DNA of 46,538 nt. Source: a virus. Positions 8,151 to 16,765 of the stretch are shown here, piece after piece. The stretch is from positions 1 to 46,538 of IMG/VR virus record IMGVR_UViG_3300027782_000132. One strand, given 5' to 3'. The notes under the pieces were generated by a model that had not been told where the DNA came from, searched no databases, and saw only the letters and a list, made by a program, of their open reading frames with translations. The first letter of the stretch is position 1, and the number at the start of each line of letters is the position of its first letter. The translations under genes were made by a program, and so were the position numbers.

Positions 8151-9142
8151 GCTATAGCCTCCGCAATCATTTCATCTACTAGGTCACCAGGTACCCGCAA
8201 CAAAAACGCTGCGTTATCTTGGAAGCCAAAAGTAAGAAGCAAATCTCCCTTATAGATAGCACCACCTGGGCAGAACTCAATCTGTCCATCTAGGAACGAG
8301 AAATTCTCAGGACTATGTCCTAAGAAGTTAAAGTCTCTATCCCACACAATCAAACGGTGACGGTAGATAGCATCTTTTTGATTAAGATAGTTTTTCCATA
8401 ATTTAACTTCATGGGTAACGGTGATGTAGTAATCCTTCCAAGGAAGAATCTGAGAACCACCACGCTGGTCATTAGGTGCAGCCTTAGTCTCTTTAACAAA
8501 AACTTGTTCAGTCTCTGGTTTATTAGGGTTGGACTTAACTAACTCTGTAGGCATAGTCCACTTAACAAAGTGATACGGCATATCTAGAACTGGCATCCAG
8601 TTCTTTTCGCAATATGAATTATCTTTTAGTGGAGCAGGGATACGCACTCGTTGAACTTCAGTAGCAGTCCACTTGTCTTTATCCAACTCAATTTTTGAAT
8701 ACTCCATACGACCAACACCATTAGGAGTTGTATCACGACGAACGCCAATGAGATAGAGGTCTCCATCCCAACGCACTACACGGCAATCTTCTTCGCCAAC
8801 AAACTCCCAGATAGGAGGAACATTGAGCGCAGAGTAATCAACCTCTGTGTAGTTAATTATCTTGTAATCGTCATCAAGACGACAGAGGTAATTGACTGTA
8901 ACCAGACGCTGGTCTTTCTCAGGGTGGAGATATGACAGAGGCCCCCAAGGACTTGGGAACTTTTGATTTTTCTCTGCATGATAGAGGGTGTAGTTAATGT
9001 GGCGAAGGTTGACCAAAATGTCGCCGTCGTCATCAATAAATACGGAAGGATTACATTGACCTGTACCAGAGGTAAGGGTGGGTGGTATAACGAGGGCTGC
9101 TAATTTTCCGCCCCTAGAAACCGACTTATGCACCAAATTCAT
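8147..9142 (-). CDS. GH130/GH43-like beta-propeller glycoside enzyme
   Basis: First gene of the minus-strand cassette, 331 residues. It shows features of five-bladed beta-propeller enzymes acting on glycosides (GH130 phosphorylases and relatives): an early CNPSVFIDDDGD, GEEDCRVVRWDGDLYLIG with candidate acids E117-E118-D119, a KNWMPV segment, GGSQILPW, and FCPGGAIYKGDLLLTFGFQD near the end. Repeated 'D-G-D-L/I' blade turns support a propeller. It may trim or phosphorolyse a surface glycan, or be a propeller without activity. The start is ATG 9142 with no ribosome-binding site; a TAAAGT box 6 bases upstream suggests a leaderless transcript. Confidence 0.6.
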   Translation of the reverse strand: MNLVHKSVSRGGKLAALVIPPTLTSGTGQCNPSVFIDDDGDILVNLRHINYTLYHAEKNQKFPSPWGPLSYLHPEKDQRLVTVNYLCRLDDDYKIINYTEVDYSALNVPPIWEFVGEEDCRVVRWDGDLYLIGVRRDTTPNGVGRMEYSKIELDKDKWTATEVQRVRIPAPLKDNSYCEKNWMPVLDMPYHFVKWTMPTELVKSNPNKPETEQVFVKETKAAPNDQRGGSQILPWKDYYITVTHEVKLWKNYLNQKDAIYRHRLIVWDRDFNFLGHSPENFSFLDGQIEFCPGGAIYKGDLLLTFGFQDNAAFLLRVPGDLVDEMIAEAIA

Positions 9143-9148
9143 GTGTAT

Positions 9149-9178
9149 ACTTTAGCCCACATAGTCTTTATGTACCAG
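9149..9178 (-). promoter_or_regulatory. Possible promoter of minus-strand cassette
   Basis: Read on the minus strand, TAAAGT (9154-9149) lies exactly 6 bases before ATG 9142. This is the spacing expected if transcription starts at the initiator codon. No Shine-Dalgarno sequence is present and the candidate -35 region near 9172-9178 is weak. The 69-base divergent gap (9143-9211) otherwise holds only the AAGGAG of the plus-strand gene. Confidence 0.3.
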
Positions 9179-9211
9179 TTAACCTATGTTCATCCCCTTT
9201 GAAGGAGTCTC

Positions 9212-9541
9212 ATGGCAACAGTTTACAAGGTTTTAGCGCAGAGCAATCCTGCAGCAACTACCGCAACTTCTCTTTACACAGTGCCTTCATCCACATCTAC
9301 TGTGGTATCAACAATCACTGTATGTAATCAAGCATCAACTGCAGGTACCTTCCGTATCGCAGTTCGTCCTGCTGCTGCTACTTTAGCGGCTCAGCACTAC
9401 ATTGCTTATGACACACCAGTTGCGGCTAATGACACAATTGCTTTGACTTTAGGAATTACATTGGCAACAACAGATGTCGTAACAGTCTACGCTTCTGCGT
9501 CAACAATGTCATTCAACGCATACGGCTCTGAAATAGCGTAG
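9212..9541 (+). CDS. Small virion beta-protein, 109 aa
   Basis: A 109-residue beta-rich protein (VYKVLAQSNPAAT..SLYTVP, STVVSTITVCNQ, FRIAVRPA). The pattern is that of small virion structural or fibre-associated proteins seen in many environmental phages. GAAGGAG lies just before the ATG. It is the first plus-strand gene after the divergent cassette and leads the adhesin block, so it may anchor or cap those fibres. There is no enzyme motif. The structural assignment comes from pattern and context. Confidence 0.5.
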   Translation: MATVYKVLAQSNPAATTATSLYTVPSSTSTVVSTITVCNQASTAGTFRIAVRPAAATLAAQHYIAYDTPVAANDTIALTLGITLATTDVVTVYASASTMSFNAYGSEIA

Positions 9542-9551
9542 GTAATCGCTA

Positions 9552-10118
9552 ATGGCGATTAACAGATTCTCTCAGTCCTCAGTACAGAACGCTTTCCCAA
9601 AATACAATTCTTTTTGGGATGGCGTTAGTGCTGTTGGTAGTATGGATGCAATTAGTTCAATAGAAGTTTCTACCGCTACGTCTTCGGTGACCTTTAACTC
9701 AATTCCTAGTACCTATACTCATCTACAGGTGCGAATGCGTTTACTAAATGCAAGTACTAATACTTGGGTTTACATTGATTTTGCTGGAACTTCACCTGTT
9801 TATTCACATATTGTTTATGGTGATGGTGCTACCGCTACTGCGGGTGCTTTTAACAATTCATATAGCAGAATTATTGGGTATTCTAGTGGTGACACAGTAA
9901 ATCCTGGAGTTATTATTACAGATATTCTAGATTACGCCAATACAAATAAAACCAAAACAGTTCGTAGTCTTTTTGGATATGATATGAATGGTCCTACTGG
10001 ATATACAGGTTTAGTAAGCAATTTGTATAACTCAACTAGCGCAATTAACAGTTTAACTATTTCTTGTGGAACTAATTTTGCACAATATTCATCATTTGCT
10101 TTGTATGGAGTTAAATAA
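9552..10118 (+). CDS. Short fibre subunit of adhesin trio 1
   Basis: 188 residues. A short head (MAINRFSQSS...FWDG) is followed by a beta domain with SSVTFNSIPSTYTHLQVR, DILDYANTNKTKTVRSL, and a closing FALYGVK. This domain is shared by all six adhesin genes between 9552 and 16756; here it stands without the Gly-rich tip. Its closest relative is the 195-residue protein at 13489. It may form a base on which the longer fibres sit. Its stop overlaps the next start (TAATG), indicating coupled translation. Confidence 0.6.
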   Translation: MAINRFSQSSVQNAFPKYNSFWDGVSAVGSMDAISSIEVSTATSSVTFNSIPSTYTHLQVRMRLLNASTNTWVYIDFAGTSPVYSHIVYGDGATATAGAFNNSYSRIIGYSSGDTVNPGVIITDILDYANTNKTKTVRSLFGYDMNGPTGYTGLVSNLYNSTSAINSLTISCGTNFAQYSSFALYGVK

Positions 10119-11395
10119 TGCCTACATACACACCTTTACAATCAGTAGTTTTATCTTCTGCTACTTCAAACATTACGTTTTCTAACATTGACCAAACTTA
10201 TACTGATTTAGTTTTAGTGATTTCTAACGTAACACACAGTTATGCTGGAAGCACTACTGTTCGTGATTCGTTCCTTACTTTTAATGGGGATTCTGGAACT
10301 AACTATTCAGACACAATTTTGTTTGGAAATGGAACTGGAACCTTTAGCGTAAGAGCAGCAACTCAAACAGCGGTGCGTGCCTACTATCCAATGGCTTCTG
10401 CGGCCCCAGGAACAATAATTGCAAATATTCAAAACTACTCTAATTCAACAACTTTAAAAACATCTTTAATTAGATGTTCAGTTGCAAGTGGAAACGTTTC
10501 ACTTATTGCTGGGTTGTGGAGAAACACTAACGCAATCACAAGTTTAGGAATTAATTTAAGTGGGTACACTCTTTCTGCTGGAACTACCTTTGACCTTTAT
10601 GGCATATCACCAGTAAATGCTGCAATATCTAGTGCATCTGGTGGAACTGGTATATTCTATGACTCTACTTATGCTTATCACGTATTTAAAGGAAGTGGTG
10701 TTTTTACACCTAACCGTACGCTGTCTTGCGATATTTTAGTTGTTGCAGGTGGCGGTGGTGGACAAACTGAAGGTTTCGGTGGTAACCGAGGTGGTGGTGG
10801 AGGTGCGGGCGGTTTTCAAGTGCTCACTTCACAATCCATATCTGCTTCATCTACGATACTTGTAGGTGCGGGTGGAACAGGTGGAGTTTACCCTTCAACC
10901 TCAGCAACTAATGGCAGTAATTCACAATTTGCTGCATTAACTGCATCTGTTGGTGGCGGTAGAGGTAACTCTAGTGCTGGAAATGCTAACGGTGGTTCAG
11001 GTGGTGGTGGTAACCCAGGTTACGCAGGCGGTACTGGTACTGCTGGTCAAGGCAATAATGGTGGCTCAGGTCAAACTACTGCAACTGGCGGTGGCGGCGG
11101 TGCTGGTGCTGCTGGTGGTAACGGCACAAGTGGTGGACCGTATGGCGCAGGTGGTGTTGGTAGTTCTGCTTATTCAAGTTGGGGTTCTGTAACTTCTACT
11201 GGACAAAATGTTTCTGGCACTTACTACTATGCTGGTGGTGGTGCAGGAACTGCTGGTGCAGGTGGTTCTGGCGGCGGCGGAGTAACAGAAGTTGCAGGAA
11301 CTGCAAACACAGGTGGTGGCGGCGGCGGTTCAGGTAGTAGCGGAAGCGGCGCAGCAGGCGGTTCTGGTCTAGTTATTGTGAGGTATCCACGATGA
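10118..11395 (+). CDS. Adhesin with polyglycine-rich tip, trio 1
   Basis: 425 residues. A beta domain (about 1-170: ATSNITFSNIDQTYTDLVL, then LYGIS) is followed by a short beta segment (YHVFKGSGVFTP, DILVVAGGGGG) and a Gly-rich region from about 205 to the end. Runs such as GGGGGAGG alternate with short Ser/Thr/Asn segments, and it closes GLVIVRYPR. This matches the Gly-rich domain of phage receptor-binding proteins; packed polyglycine-II helices are known in the tip adhesin gp38 of phage S16. It overlaps the next gene by ATGA. Likely a receptor-binding fibre. Hydrophobic ORFs in other frames here are by-products of GGT repeats. Confidence 0.72.
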   Translation: MPTYTPLQSVVLSSATSNITFSNIDQTYTDLVLVISNVTHSYAGSTTVRDSFLTFNGDSGTNYSDTILFGNGTGTFSVRAATQTAVRAYYPMASAAPGTIIANIQNYSNSTTLKTSLIRCSVASGNVSLIAGLWRNTNAITSLGINLSGYTLSAGTTFDLYGISPVNAAISSASGGTGIFYDSTYAYHVFKGSGVFTPNRTLSCDILVVAGGGGGQTEGFGGNRGGGGGAGGFQVLTSQSISASSTILVGAGGTGGVYPSTSATNGSNSQFAALTASVGGGRGNSSAGNANGGSGGGGNPGYAGGTGTAGQGNNGGSGQTTATGGGGGAGAAGGNGTSGGPYGAGGVGSSAYSSWGSVTSTGQNVSGTYYYAGGGAGTAGAGGSGGGGVTEVAGTANTGGGGGGSGSSGSGAAGGSGLVIVRYPR

Positions 11396-12807
11396 GTTTA
11401 GAGACAATGACAAAACTTGCTACTTATACCGTAGGTGCTGGTGGTGATAGTTCGGTAACTTTTTCCAACATTCCACAAACATATACTGATTTGGTTGTAA
11501 AGGCAAGTACCCGTTCAGGTTCAGGGGCAGCGGTTGCTTATTCTATTTTTATGAAAGTAAACAACGTAACAACATCCGTTTACTCGCAAAAAGCGTTAGA
11601 AGGAAATGGTGCTGCAGGCAGTTCTTTTAGTCAAAGTGGTGTAGATAGTGCAGTACGTGTTGGGATAATGAATGGAACAGGCGCAACAGCAAGCACTTTT
11701 TCATCAACAGAAATAACAATTCCTAATTATGCTTCAAGCAATTACAAATCAGTTTCAATTGATACTGTTGCTGAAACAAATGCAGCAACTACCTATGCAA
11801 ATATGTTGGCGTATTTAGTTCAAACGACTAATGCTGTTTCTAGTCTAACTTTCGCACCTGAAAGCGCAGCAGCCACATTCGCCCAATACTCAACCTTTAC
11901 TCTTTATGGAGTAAAAGCAATGCGTACAGTTGTAGGTAACTCTATTAAAGCAACTGGTGGAAATATAGCCTTTGATGGTACTTACGTAACTCACACTTTT
12001 ACTGCAACTTCTAACTTTACTCCAACTACAAATTTATTAGTTGACTATCTTGTTGTGGCAGGCGGCGGTGGTGGTGGTGGTACCTACGGTGCTGCTAACT
12101 GGTATACAGGAGCAGGTGGCGGCGCAGGCGGTCTTCGTTCAACAGTTACAGCAACAGGTGGTGGTGGTTCACTGGAGTCTAAACTTTCTTTAACTGCTAA
12201 TACCCCATATGCAGTAACCGTTGGTGCTGGTGGTGCTGGAGGAACTGGAACAAATAACAGCACTGGTCGTGGGCAAAACGGTAATGATTCTTCATTTGCA
12301 ACTATTACTTCAACTGCTGGCGGTGGTGGTGGTTCAAACCTACCTACAGGCGGCTCTACCCTTACTGGTAACGCTGGTGGTTCTGGTGGTGGTGGTTCTT
12401 CAGCCGCTGCTGCAGGTGCTGGAACTGCTAACCAAGGTTACGCTGGTGGCGCAGGTGCTTCTGGAAATACCGCAGCAGGTGGTGGCGGTGGTGCTGGTGG
12501 TGTTGGTGTTGCAGGTAGTGGAACTACAAGCGGTAACGGTGGTATAGGAGTTTCTGTAGCAATAACTAGCACTAGTGTTCAATATGCTGGCGGAGGCGGA
12601 GGCGGAAAAAACGGAAGTGGTACTGCTGGAACTGCTAGTTTTGGTGGAGGTGCTGGCGGAGGAACTTCACTTGGTGGAGACGCTGGAACAGCAAATACTG
12701 GTGGTGGCGGTGGTGGTGCCTCTGGTACTTCTTCACCTGCTGGTAGTGGCCCTTATGCTGGCGGCGCTGGTGGTTCAGGTATAGTTATTGTTCGTTATAA
12801 GGGTTAA
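11392..12807 (+). CDS. Second adhesin with polyglycine-rich tip, trio 1
   Basis: 471 residues with the same plan as the preceding gene. The beta domain (SSVTFSNIPQTYTDLVVKAS ... FTLYGVKA) covers about residues 1-180. A bridge with YVTHTFTATSNFTP and LLVDYLVVAGGGGG follows, then a Gly-rich tip from about 225 ending GIVIVRY. Sequence between Gly runs differs from its neighbour, as expected where tips vary to bind different receptors. It starts inside the previous stop (ATGA). A 48-base gap follows before the next gene's AAGGAG. Likely tail-tip receptor binding. Confidence 0.72.
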   Translation: MSLETMTKLATYTVGAGGDSSVTFSNIPQTYTDLVVKASTRSGSGAAVAYSIFMKVNNVTTSVYSQKALEGNGAAGSSFSQSGVDSAVRVGIMNGTGATASTFSSTEITIPNYASSNYKSVSIDTVAETNAATTYANMLAYLVQTTNAVSSLTFAPESAAATFAQYSTFTLYGVKAMRTVVGNSIKATGGNIAFDGTYVTHTFTATSNFTPTTNLLVDYLVVAGGGGGGGTYGAANWYTGAGGGAGGLRSTVTATGGGGSLESKLSLTANTPYAVTVGAGGAGGTGTNNSTGRGQNGNDSSFATITSTAGGGGGSNLPTGGSTLTGNAGGSGGGGSSAAAAGAGTANQGYAGGAGASGNTAAGGGGGAGGVGVAGSGTTSGNGGIGVSVAITSTSVQYAGGGGGGKNGSGTAGTASFGGGAGGGTSLGGDAGTANTGGGGGGASGTSSPAGSGPYAGGAGGSGIVIVRYKG

Positions 12808-12855
12808 TAGATAAACTTTATTGTTATCATAAGACAATCGTAAGGAGAAAAACGT

Positions 12856-13227
12856 ATGGCACATTTTGCCGAAATTGATAGCGAAGGCACAGTCCTTCGT
12901 GTTCTAGTTGTTGCTGATGACCAGGAAGCACGTGGTCAAGAATTTTTGGCTGACGACTTAGGTCTTGGCGGAACTTGGAAAAAGACTTCGTATAACACTG
13001 CAGGTGGCGTTCACGCTAATGGCGGAACTCCGTACCGCAAAAATTATGCAGGCATTGGCTTTAAGTACGATGCCGTTAAAGACGCGTTCATTCCACCAAA
13101 GCCTTTTGCATCTTGGACACTTGATGTTGAAACATGTTTATGGAATGCGCCAACACCAATGCCTACAGATGACAAACTATATGTGTGGGATGAACCAACT
13201 ACATCTTGGAAGGAAGTAACTGAATAA
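12856..13227 (+). CDS. Conserved phage fibre-region protein, 123 aa
   Basis: 123 residues: MAHFAEIDSEGTVLRVLVV, GTWKKTSYNTAGG, PYRKNYAGIGFKYD, FIPPKPFASWTLD, LWNAPTPMP. This series of aromatic and proline motifs is widespread in phages, especially aquatic myoviruses, next to fibre genes. Its function is not established; a structural or fibre-assembly role is inferred from position between the two adhesin trios. A clear AAGGAG precedes the ATG. The stop overlaps the next start (TAATG). Confidence 0.55.
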   Translation: MAHFAEIDSEGTVLRVLVVADDQEARGQEFLADDLGLGGTWKKTSYNTAGGVHANGGTPYRKNYAGIGFKYDAVKDAFIPPKPFASWTLDVETCLWNAPTPMPTDDKLYVWDEPTTSWKEVTE

Positions 13228-13457
13228 TGGCTGATACAAAAGTAATCGTAAACTGCGCCACTGGCGAAACAACAATTGTTGAACTAACTGCTCAAGAGAT
13301 TGCAGACCGTGACCAAATGGCTGCTGCTGCTGCTGAAGAACAAGCAGCACGTGAAACAGAGGCTGCACGTGTAGCCGCTCTTAAAGTTAGCGCAAAAGCA
13401 AAACTCGTCGCTGGTGAGCCTCTCACAGCAGACGAAGCAGCAGTTCTTGTAATTTAA
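13227..13457 (+). CDS. Small Ala/Glu-rich fibre-region protein, 76 aa
   Basis: 76 residues. The N-terminus VIVNCATGETTIVELTAQEIADRD is typical of short phage proteins encoded beside fibre genes. A helical Ala/Glu-rich stretch (about 30-60) could form a coiled coil. It is translationally coupled to the 123-residue protein by TAATG. It may be a fibre-assembly chaperone partner; no direct evidence supports more. A 31-base gap then leads to the second adhesin trio. Confidence 0.5.
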   Translation: MADTKVIVNCATGETTIVELTAQEIADRDQMAAAAAEEQAARETEAARVAALKVSAKAKLVAGEPLTADEAAVLVI

Positions 13458-13488
13458 TTACGCCCTTTTTTCAGTAAAGGATTCATCC

Positions 13489-14076
13489 ATGGCTATTAGA
13501 CGATTTAGTACATCCAGTCTAACAACTGGTTCTAAGTCGTCTAAATTCTGGGACCAAGAAACTCGTCCTGGTGCTTTTGAATCAATTGCTGTTGCTACAG
13601 CCGATGCTTCTAGTTCTACTATAACTTTTAGCAATATTCCACAAAACTATACACAGTTACAATTGCGAATTAATGGCGGCATCAGTTTTAGCAGTAATGC
13701 ATACGATGCAGTAGCAATTCAATTTAATGGCGATACAACGGCATCAAACTACAATAACCATTTAGTAGCCGCAAACGGAAGTACCCCATATTCCGTAAAC
13801 TACACAACTCAAAGAAACTCAGTTGCTTGGTTGATACAGTCTAATACAGGTATTTTAAGCAATTCAATTATTGATATTTTAGATTACACAAACACCAGTA
13901 AAAACACTGTTTGTCGTTCTCTAAGTGGTTTTGAATGGAACACGGGTGGTGGAGTATTTTTTAACTCAACCCTTTGGATAAACACTGCAGCAGTTACTTC
14001 ATTGGCTTTAGTCAGTCCAAGTGGTGCATTTATAAACTATTCAACTTTTGCTTTGTACGGAATTAGGGGTGCATAA
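13489..14076 (+). CDS. Short fibre subunit of adhesin trio 2
   Basis: 195 residues and paralogous to the 188-residue protein at 9552. It has the same head (MAIRRFSTSS...KFWDQET), the same beta domain motif (SSTITFSNIPQNYTQLQLR), IIDILDYTNTSKNTVCRSL, and FALYGIRGA at the end. It starts the second copy of the three-gene adhesin cassette and is joined to the next gene by TAATG. Divergence from trio 1 is considerable, so the duplication is not recent. Probably a fibre base or short spike. Confidence 0.6.
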   Translation: MAIRRFSTSSLTTGSKSSKFWDQETRPGAFESIAVATADASSSTITFSNIPQNYTQLQLRINGGISFSSNAYDAVAIQFNGDTTASNYNNHLVAANGSTPYSVNYTTQRNSVAWLIQSNTGILSNSIIDILDYTNTSKNTVCRSLSGFEWNTGGGVFFNSTLWINTAAVTSLALVSPSGAFINYSTFALYGIRGA

Positions 14077-15428
14077 TGGCTATTAAGTATAACTATGGTG
14101 CTGCACCTACTTATGTAAAAATTGCTAGTCAAACTTTAACTAGTACTGCAGCCTCAATAACTTTTTCTAACATTCCACAAGGCTATACAGATTTAGTAGT
14201 TGTTGGATGTTACAAAGCAAGTGTTGCAATCCGTATGCAGTTCAATGGTGATACTGGTAGTACCTACTCTTATGCACGTTTAGGCGGAAACGGTACTGCC
14301 GTTTACGGAGACAGAGGCGGAAGTTCTGCCGATATGTATGTTGGTCTTAGTGATAATACAAACTTTGATACAAACATTTTTCATATTATGAATTACTCAA
14401 ATTCAAATGTATACAAATCTGTTTTAGGAAGAACCAGTGTTTCTGGAAACAGTGCACAAGCAACTACAGGGTTATGGAGAAATACTGCTCCTATTACTTC
14501 TTTTCTTATTGCTGGTTCTAGCGCAGTCTTTGCCATTGGTTCATCCGTAACACTTTACGGAATTAAAGCAGCCTTTGTTCCAAAAGCAACAGGTGGCGAC
14601 ATCGTTGTTCAAGACGGTACTTATTGGTATCACGCATTCCGTACTACTGGAACTTTTGTTCCCCAACAATCTTTAACTGCAGACATTTTACAAATAGCAG
14701 GTGGCGGTGGCGGCAACTGTGACGATGTTCAATACTGGGCAGGTGGCGGTGGTGGTGCTGGCGGTATTTCTTATCTTGCATCTCAGGCTTTAACTTCAAC
14801 TACTCCTTACACAGCAACTGTTGGTGCAGGTGGTATAGGAAATACTGGACAAGGTACTGCTGGGTCAAACTCGCAATTTGGCTCTTTAACGGCTGCGGTT
14901 GGTGGCGGTTCTACATTCTTTACGCCAGGAGTAAATGGTGGTTCGGGTGCTGGTATTCAACCGCGTTATAACGGAACTCCTGGAACTGGCGTGTCAGGTC
15001 AAGGAAATGCTGGTGGCGCAAGTGTTGGGCAGAACTCAGGTTCAGGCGGTGGCGGTGCTGGCGGTGCTGGTCAGGTTCAACAAAGTAATGGTAGTAATCC
15101 TAATGGCAGTGCAGGCGGTGTTGGTCTATCTACTTATTCAAGTTGGGGTGCTGTAACTGGTACAGGTCAAAACATAAGTGGCACTTATTGGTTTGCTGGC
15201 GGCGGCGGTGGTGGTGGCATTTCTTCTTATGGCGGTACGATTGCTTCTGCTGGCGGAAACGGCGGCGGCGGTAATGGTTCTCCTGGCGGTGTCGGCGTGG
15301 GCGGTATTGCTGGTTTAGCAGCCACAGGCGGTGGCGGTGGCGGTGCTGGTGGCTCATCAGGTTCAGGTGGTTCTCGTGGTTCGGGTAATGGCGGTTCTGG
15401 TCTAGTTATTGTGAGGTATGCAGTCTAA
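14076..15428 (+). CDS. Adhesin with polyglycine-rich tip, trio 2
   Basis: 450 residues with the layout of the 10118 gene. The beta domain covers about 1-170 (AASITFSNIPQGYTDLVVVG ... VTLYGIKAA), then a bridge (YWYHAFRTTGTFVP, DILQIAGGGGG), and a Gly-rich tip from about 210 ending GLVIVRYAV. Segments such as GSAGGVGLSTYSSWGAVTGT closely echo GVGSSAYSSWGSVTST of trio 1, which supports direct paralogy. Coupled at both ends by TAATG. Likely a receptor-binding fibre. Confidence 0.72.
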   Translation: MAIKYNYGAAPTYVKIASQTLTSTAASITFSNIPQGYTDLVVVGCYKASVAIRMQFNGDTGSTYSYARLGGNGTAVYGDRGGSSADMYVGLSDNTNFDTNIFHIMNYSNSNVYKSVLGRTSVSGNSAQATTGLWRNTAPITSFLIAGSSAVFAIGSSVTLYGIKAAFVPKATGGDIVVQDGTYWYHAFRTTGTFVPQQSLTADILQIAGGGGGNCDDVQYWAGGGGGAGGISYLASQALTSTTPYTATVGAGGIGNTGQGTAGSNSQFGSLTAAVGGGSTFFTPGVNGGSGAGIQPRYNGTPGTGVSGQGNAGGASVGQNSGSGGGGAGGAGQVQQSNGSNPNGSAGGVGLSTYSSWGAVTGTGQNISGTYWFAGGGGGGGISSYGGTIASAGGNGGGGNGSPGGVGVGGIAGLAATGGGGGGAGGSSGSGGSRGSGNGGSGLVIVRYAV

Positions 15429-16756
15429 TGGCTAACACATTTACGCTTATTCAAGCGCAAACTTTGGCTTCGGCTACATCTTCTGTTACGTTCTCTAACA
15501 TTCCACAAAACTTTACTGATTTAATGATTAAAGTATCAGTACGAGACGTAACTACCGCTTACAACAACACAAACTTTTATGTATATCCAAATGGTTCAGC
15601 GTCTAACGGGTTTTCTAGGTACCTAATGGCTACAGGTACTGCTGTTTCTTCTGGCTCCGAATCCAATGTTGAGGCTAGAGACATTAATACGGCTAACAAT
15701 ACAGCAAGCACATTTGCAAACGTTGAATTTTATATTCCAAATTATACGTCTGCAAATTTTAAATCTTTTAATGCAGATTCAGTATTAGAAAATAATGCTT
15801 CTTTTTGTCTGCTTGGATTAGGCGCTGCGCTATGGTCCTCAACTTCTGCCATAACAAGTTTATCTTTTGGAACTTTTGGAAACTCTAACATGGTTGCTAA
15901 CTCAACTTTCTATCTTTACGGCATAGGTGGTACTCGTGCTACAGGTGGAACTATTACAGCAGATGTTAACTATACTTATCATACCTTTACCTCTTCAAGT
16001 ACTTTTACTGCATTAGAAAAAATTAAAAACGCCGAAATATTACTTGTTGCAGGTGGTGCTGGTGCGGGCGCATCCCCTGGTTCAGGTGGTGGTGGAGCAG
16101 GTGGCGTTCGTTCATTTGCTAATCAAATATTTACGGCTGGTACTTCTTTTACTGCAATAGTCGGTGCTGGAGGTAGCGGTGCTGTTAACTCTGGTGCTGG
16201 TACAAATGGCGGTAATAGTATGTTTGGTTCTTTTTCTGCCACAGGTGGTGGTAGAGGCGCAAACAATACTGCTAGTGCAAGTGCTCTTACTGGCGGTTCT
16301 GGTGGTGGCGGTACTGAAAATCTTACTTCTGGTGCTGCTGGAAATGCAGGAGAGTATTCTCCAGTAGAAGGTTATGCTGGTGGAAACGGTAGCAATACTG
16401 GACCTAGTGGTGGCGGCGGTGGTGGTGCTGGTGCAGTAGGCGGCGCAGGCTCAGGCACTGTAGGAGGGGCTGGCGGTGCTGGCGCATACAACTGGGCAAC
16501 TTGGCTTGCTGCAACTAACACAGGTGTTAACGGGTTTATTGGTGGCGGTGGTGGTGGTGGGTACTACTACACAGGTGGAGTTGGTGGTTTTGGCGGTGTT
16601 GGCGGTGGTGGTGCAGGAACTAACTACAACGGAACAGGTACTGCAGGAACTGCAAACACAGGTGGTGGCGGTGGAGGAACTGGTTGGAATGGTGCTGGTG
16701 CAGTGGGTGGAGCAGGTGGTTCTGGCTTAGTTATTATTCGTTACCCTAATAGATAA
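15428..16756 (+). CDS. Second adhesin with polyglycine-rich tip, trio 2
   Basis: 442 residues, paralogous to the 11392 gene. The beta domain (SSVTFSNIPQNFTDLMIKVS ... FYLYGIGG) covers about 1-175. A bridge (YTYHTFTSSSTFTALE, AEILLVAGGAG) leads to a Gly-rich tip from about 210 to the end (GLVIIRYPNR). Closes the second trio. The following gene has its own strong AAGGAG, consistent with the end of a coupled block. Likely the second alternative receptor-binding fibre of the duplicated cassette. Confidence 0.72.
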   Translation: MANTFTLIQAQTLASATSSVTFSNIPQNFTDLMIKVSVRDVTTAYNNTNFYVYPNGSASNGFSRYLMATGTAVSSGSESNVEARDINTANNTASTFANVEFYIPNYTSANFKSFNADSVLENNASFCLLGLGAALWSSTSAITSLSFGTFGNSNMVANSTFYLYGIGGTRATGGTITADVNYTYHTFTSSSTFTALEKIKNAEILLVAGGAGAGASPGSGGGGAGGVRSFANQIFTAGTSFTAIVGAGGSGAVNSGAGTNGGNSMFGSFSATGGGRGANNTASASALTGGSGGGGTENLTSGAAGNAGEYSPVEGYAGGNGSNTGPSGGGGGGAGAVGGAGSGTVGGAGGAGAYNWATWLAATNTGVNGFIGGGGGGGYYYTGGVGGFGGVGGGGAGTNYNGTGTAGTANTGGGGGGTGWNGAGAVGGAGGSGLVIIRYPNR

Positions 16757-16765
16757 GGAGACGCC

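Noticed and set aside
10950-12784. Hydrophobic or Cys/Ser/Thr-rich open frames in alternative frames of the Gly-rich tips
   Set aside because: They result from reading GGT/GGC repeats out of frame (Val/Leu runs forward, Thr/Ser/Cys runs in reverse). They have no ribosome-binding sites and no coupling.
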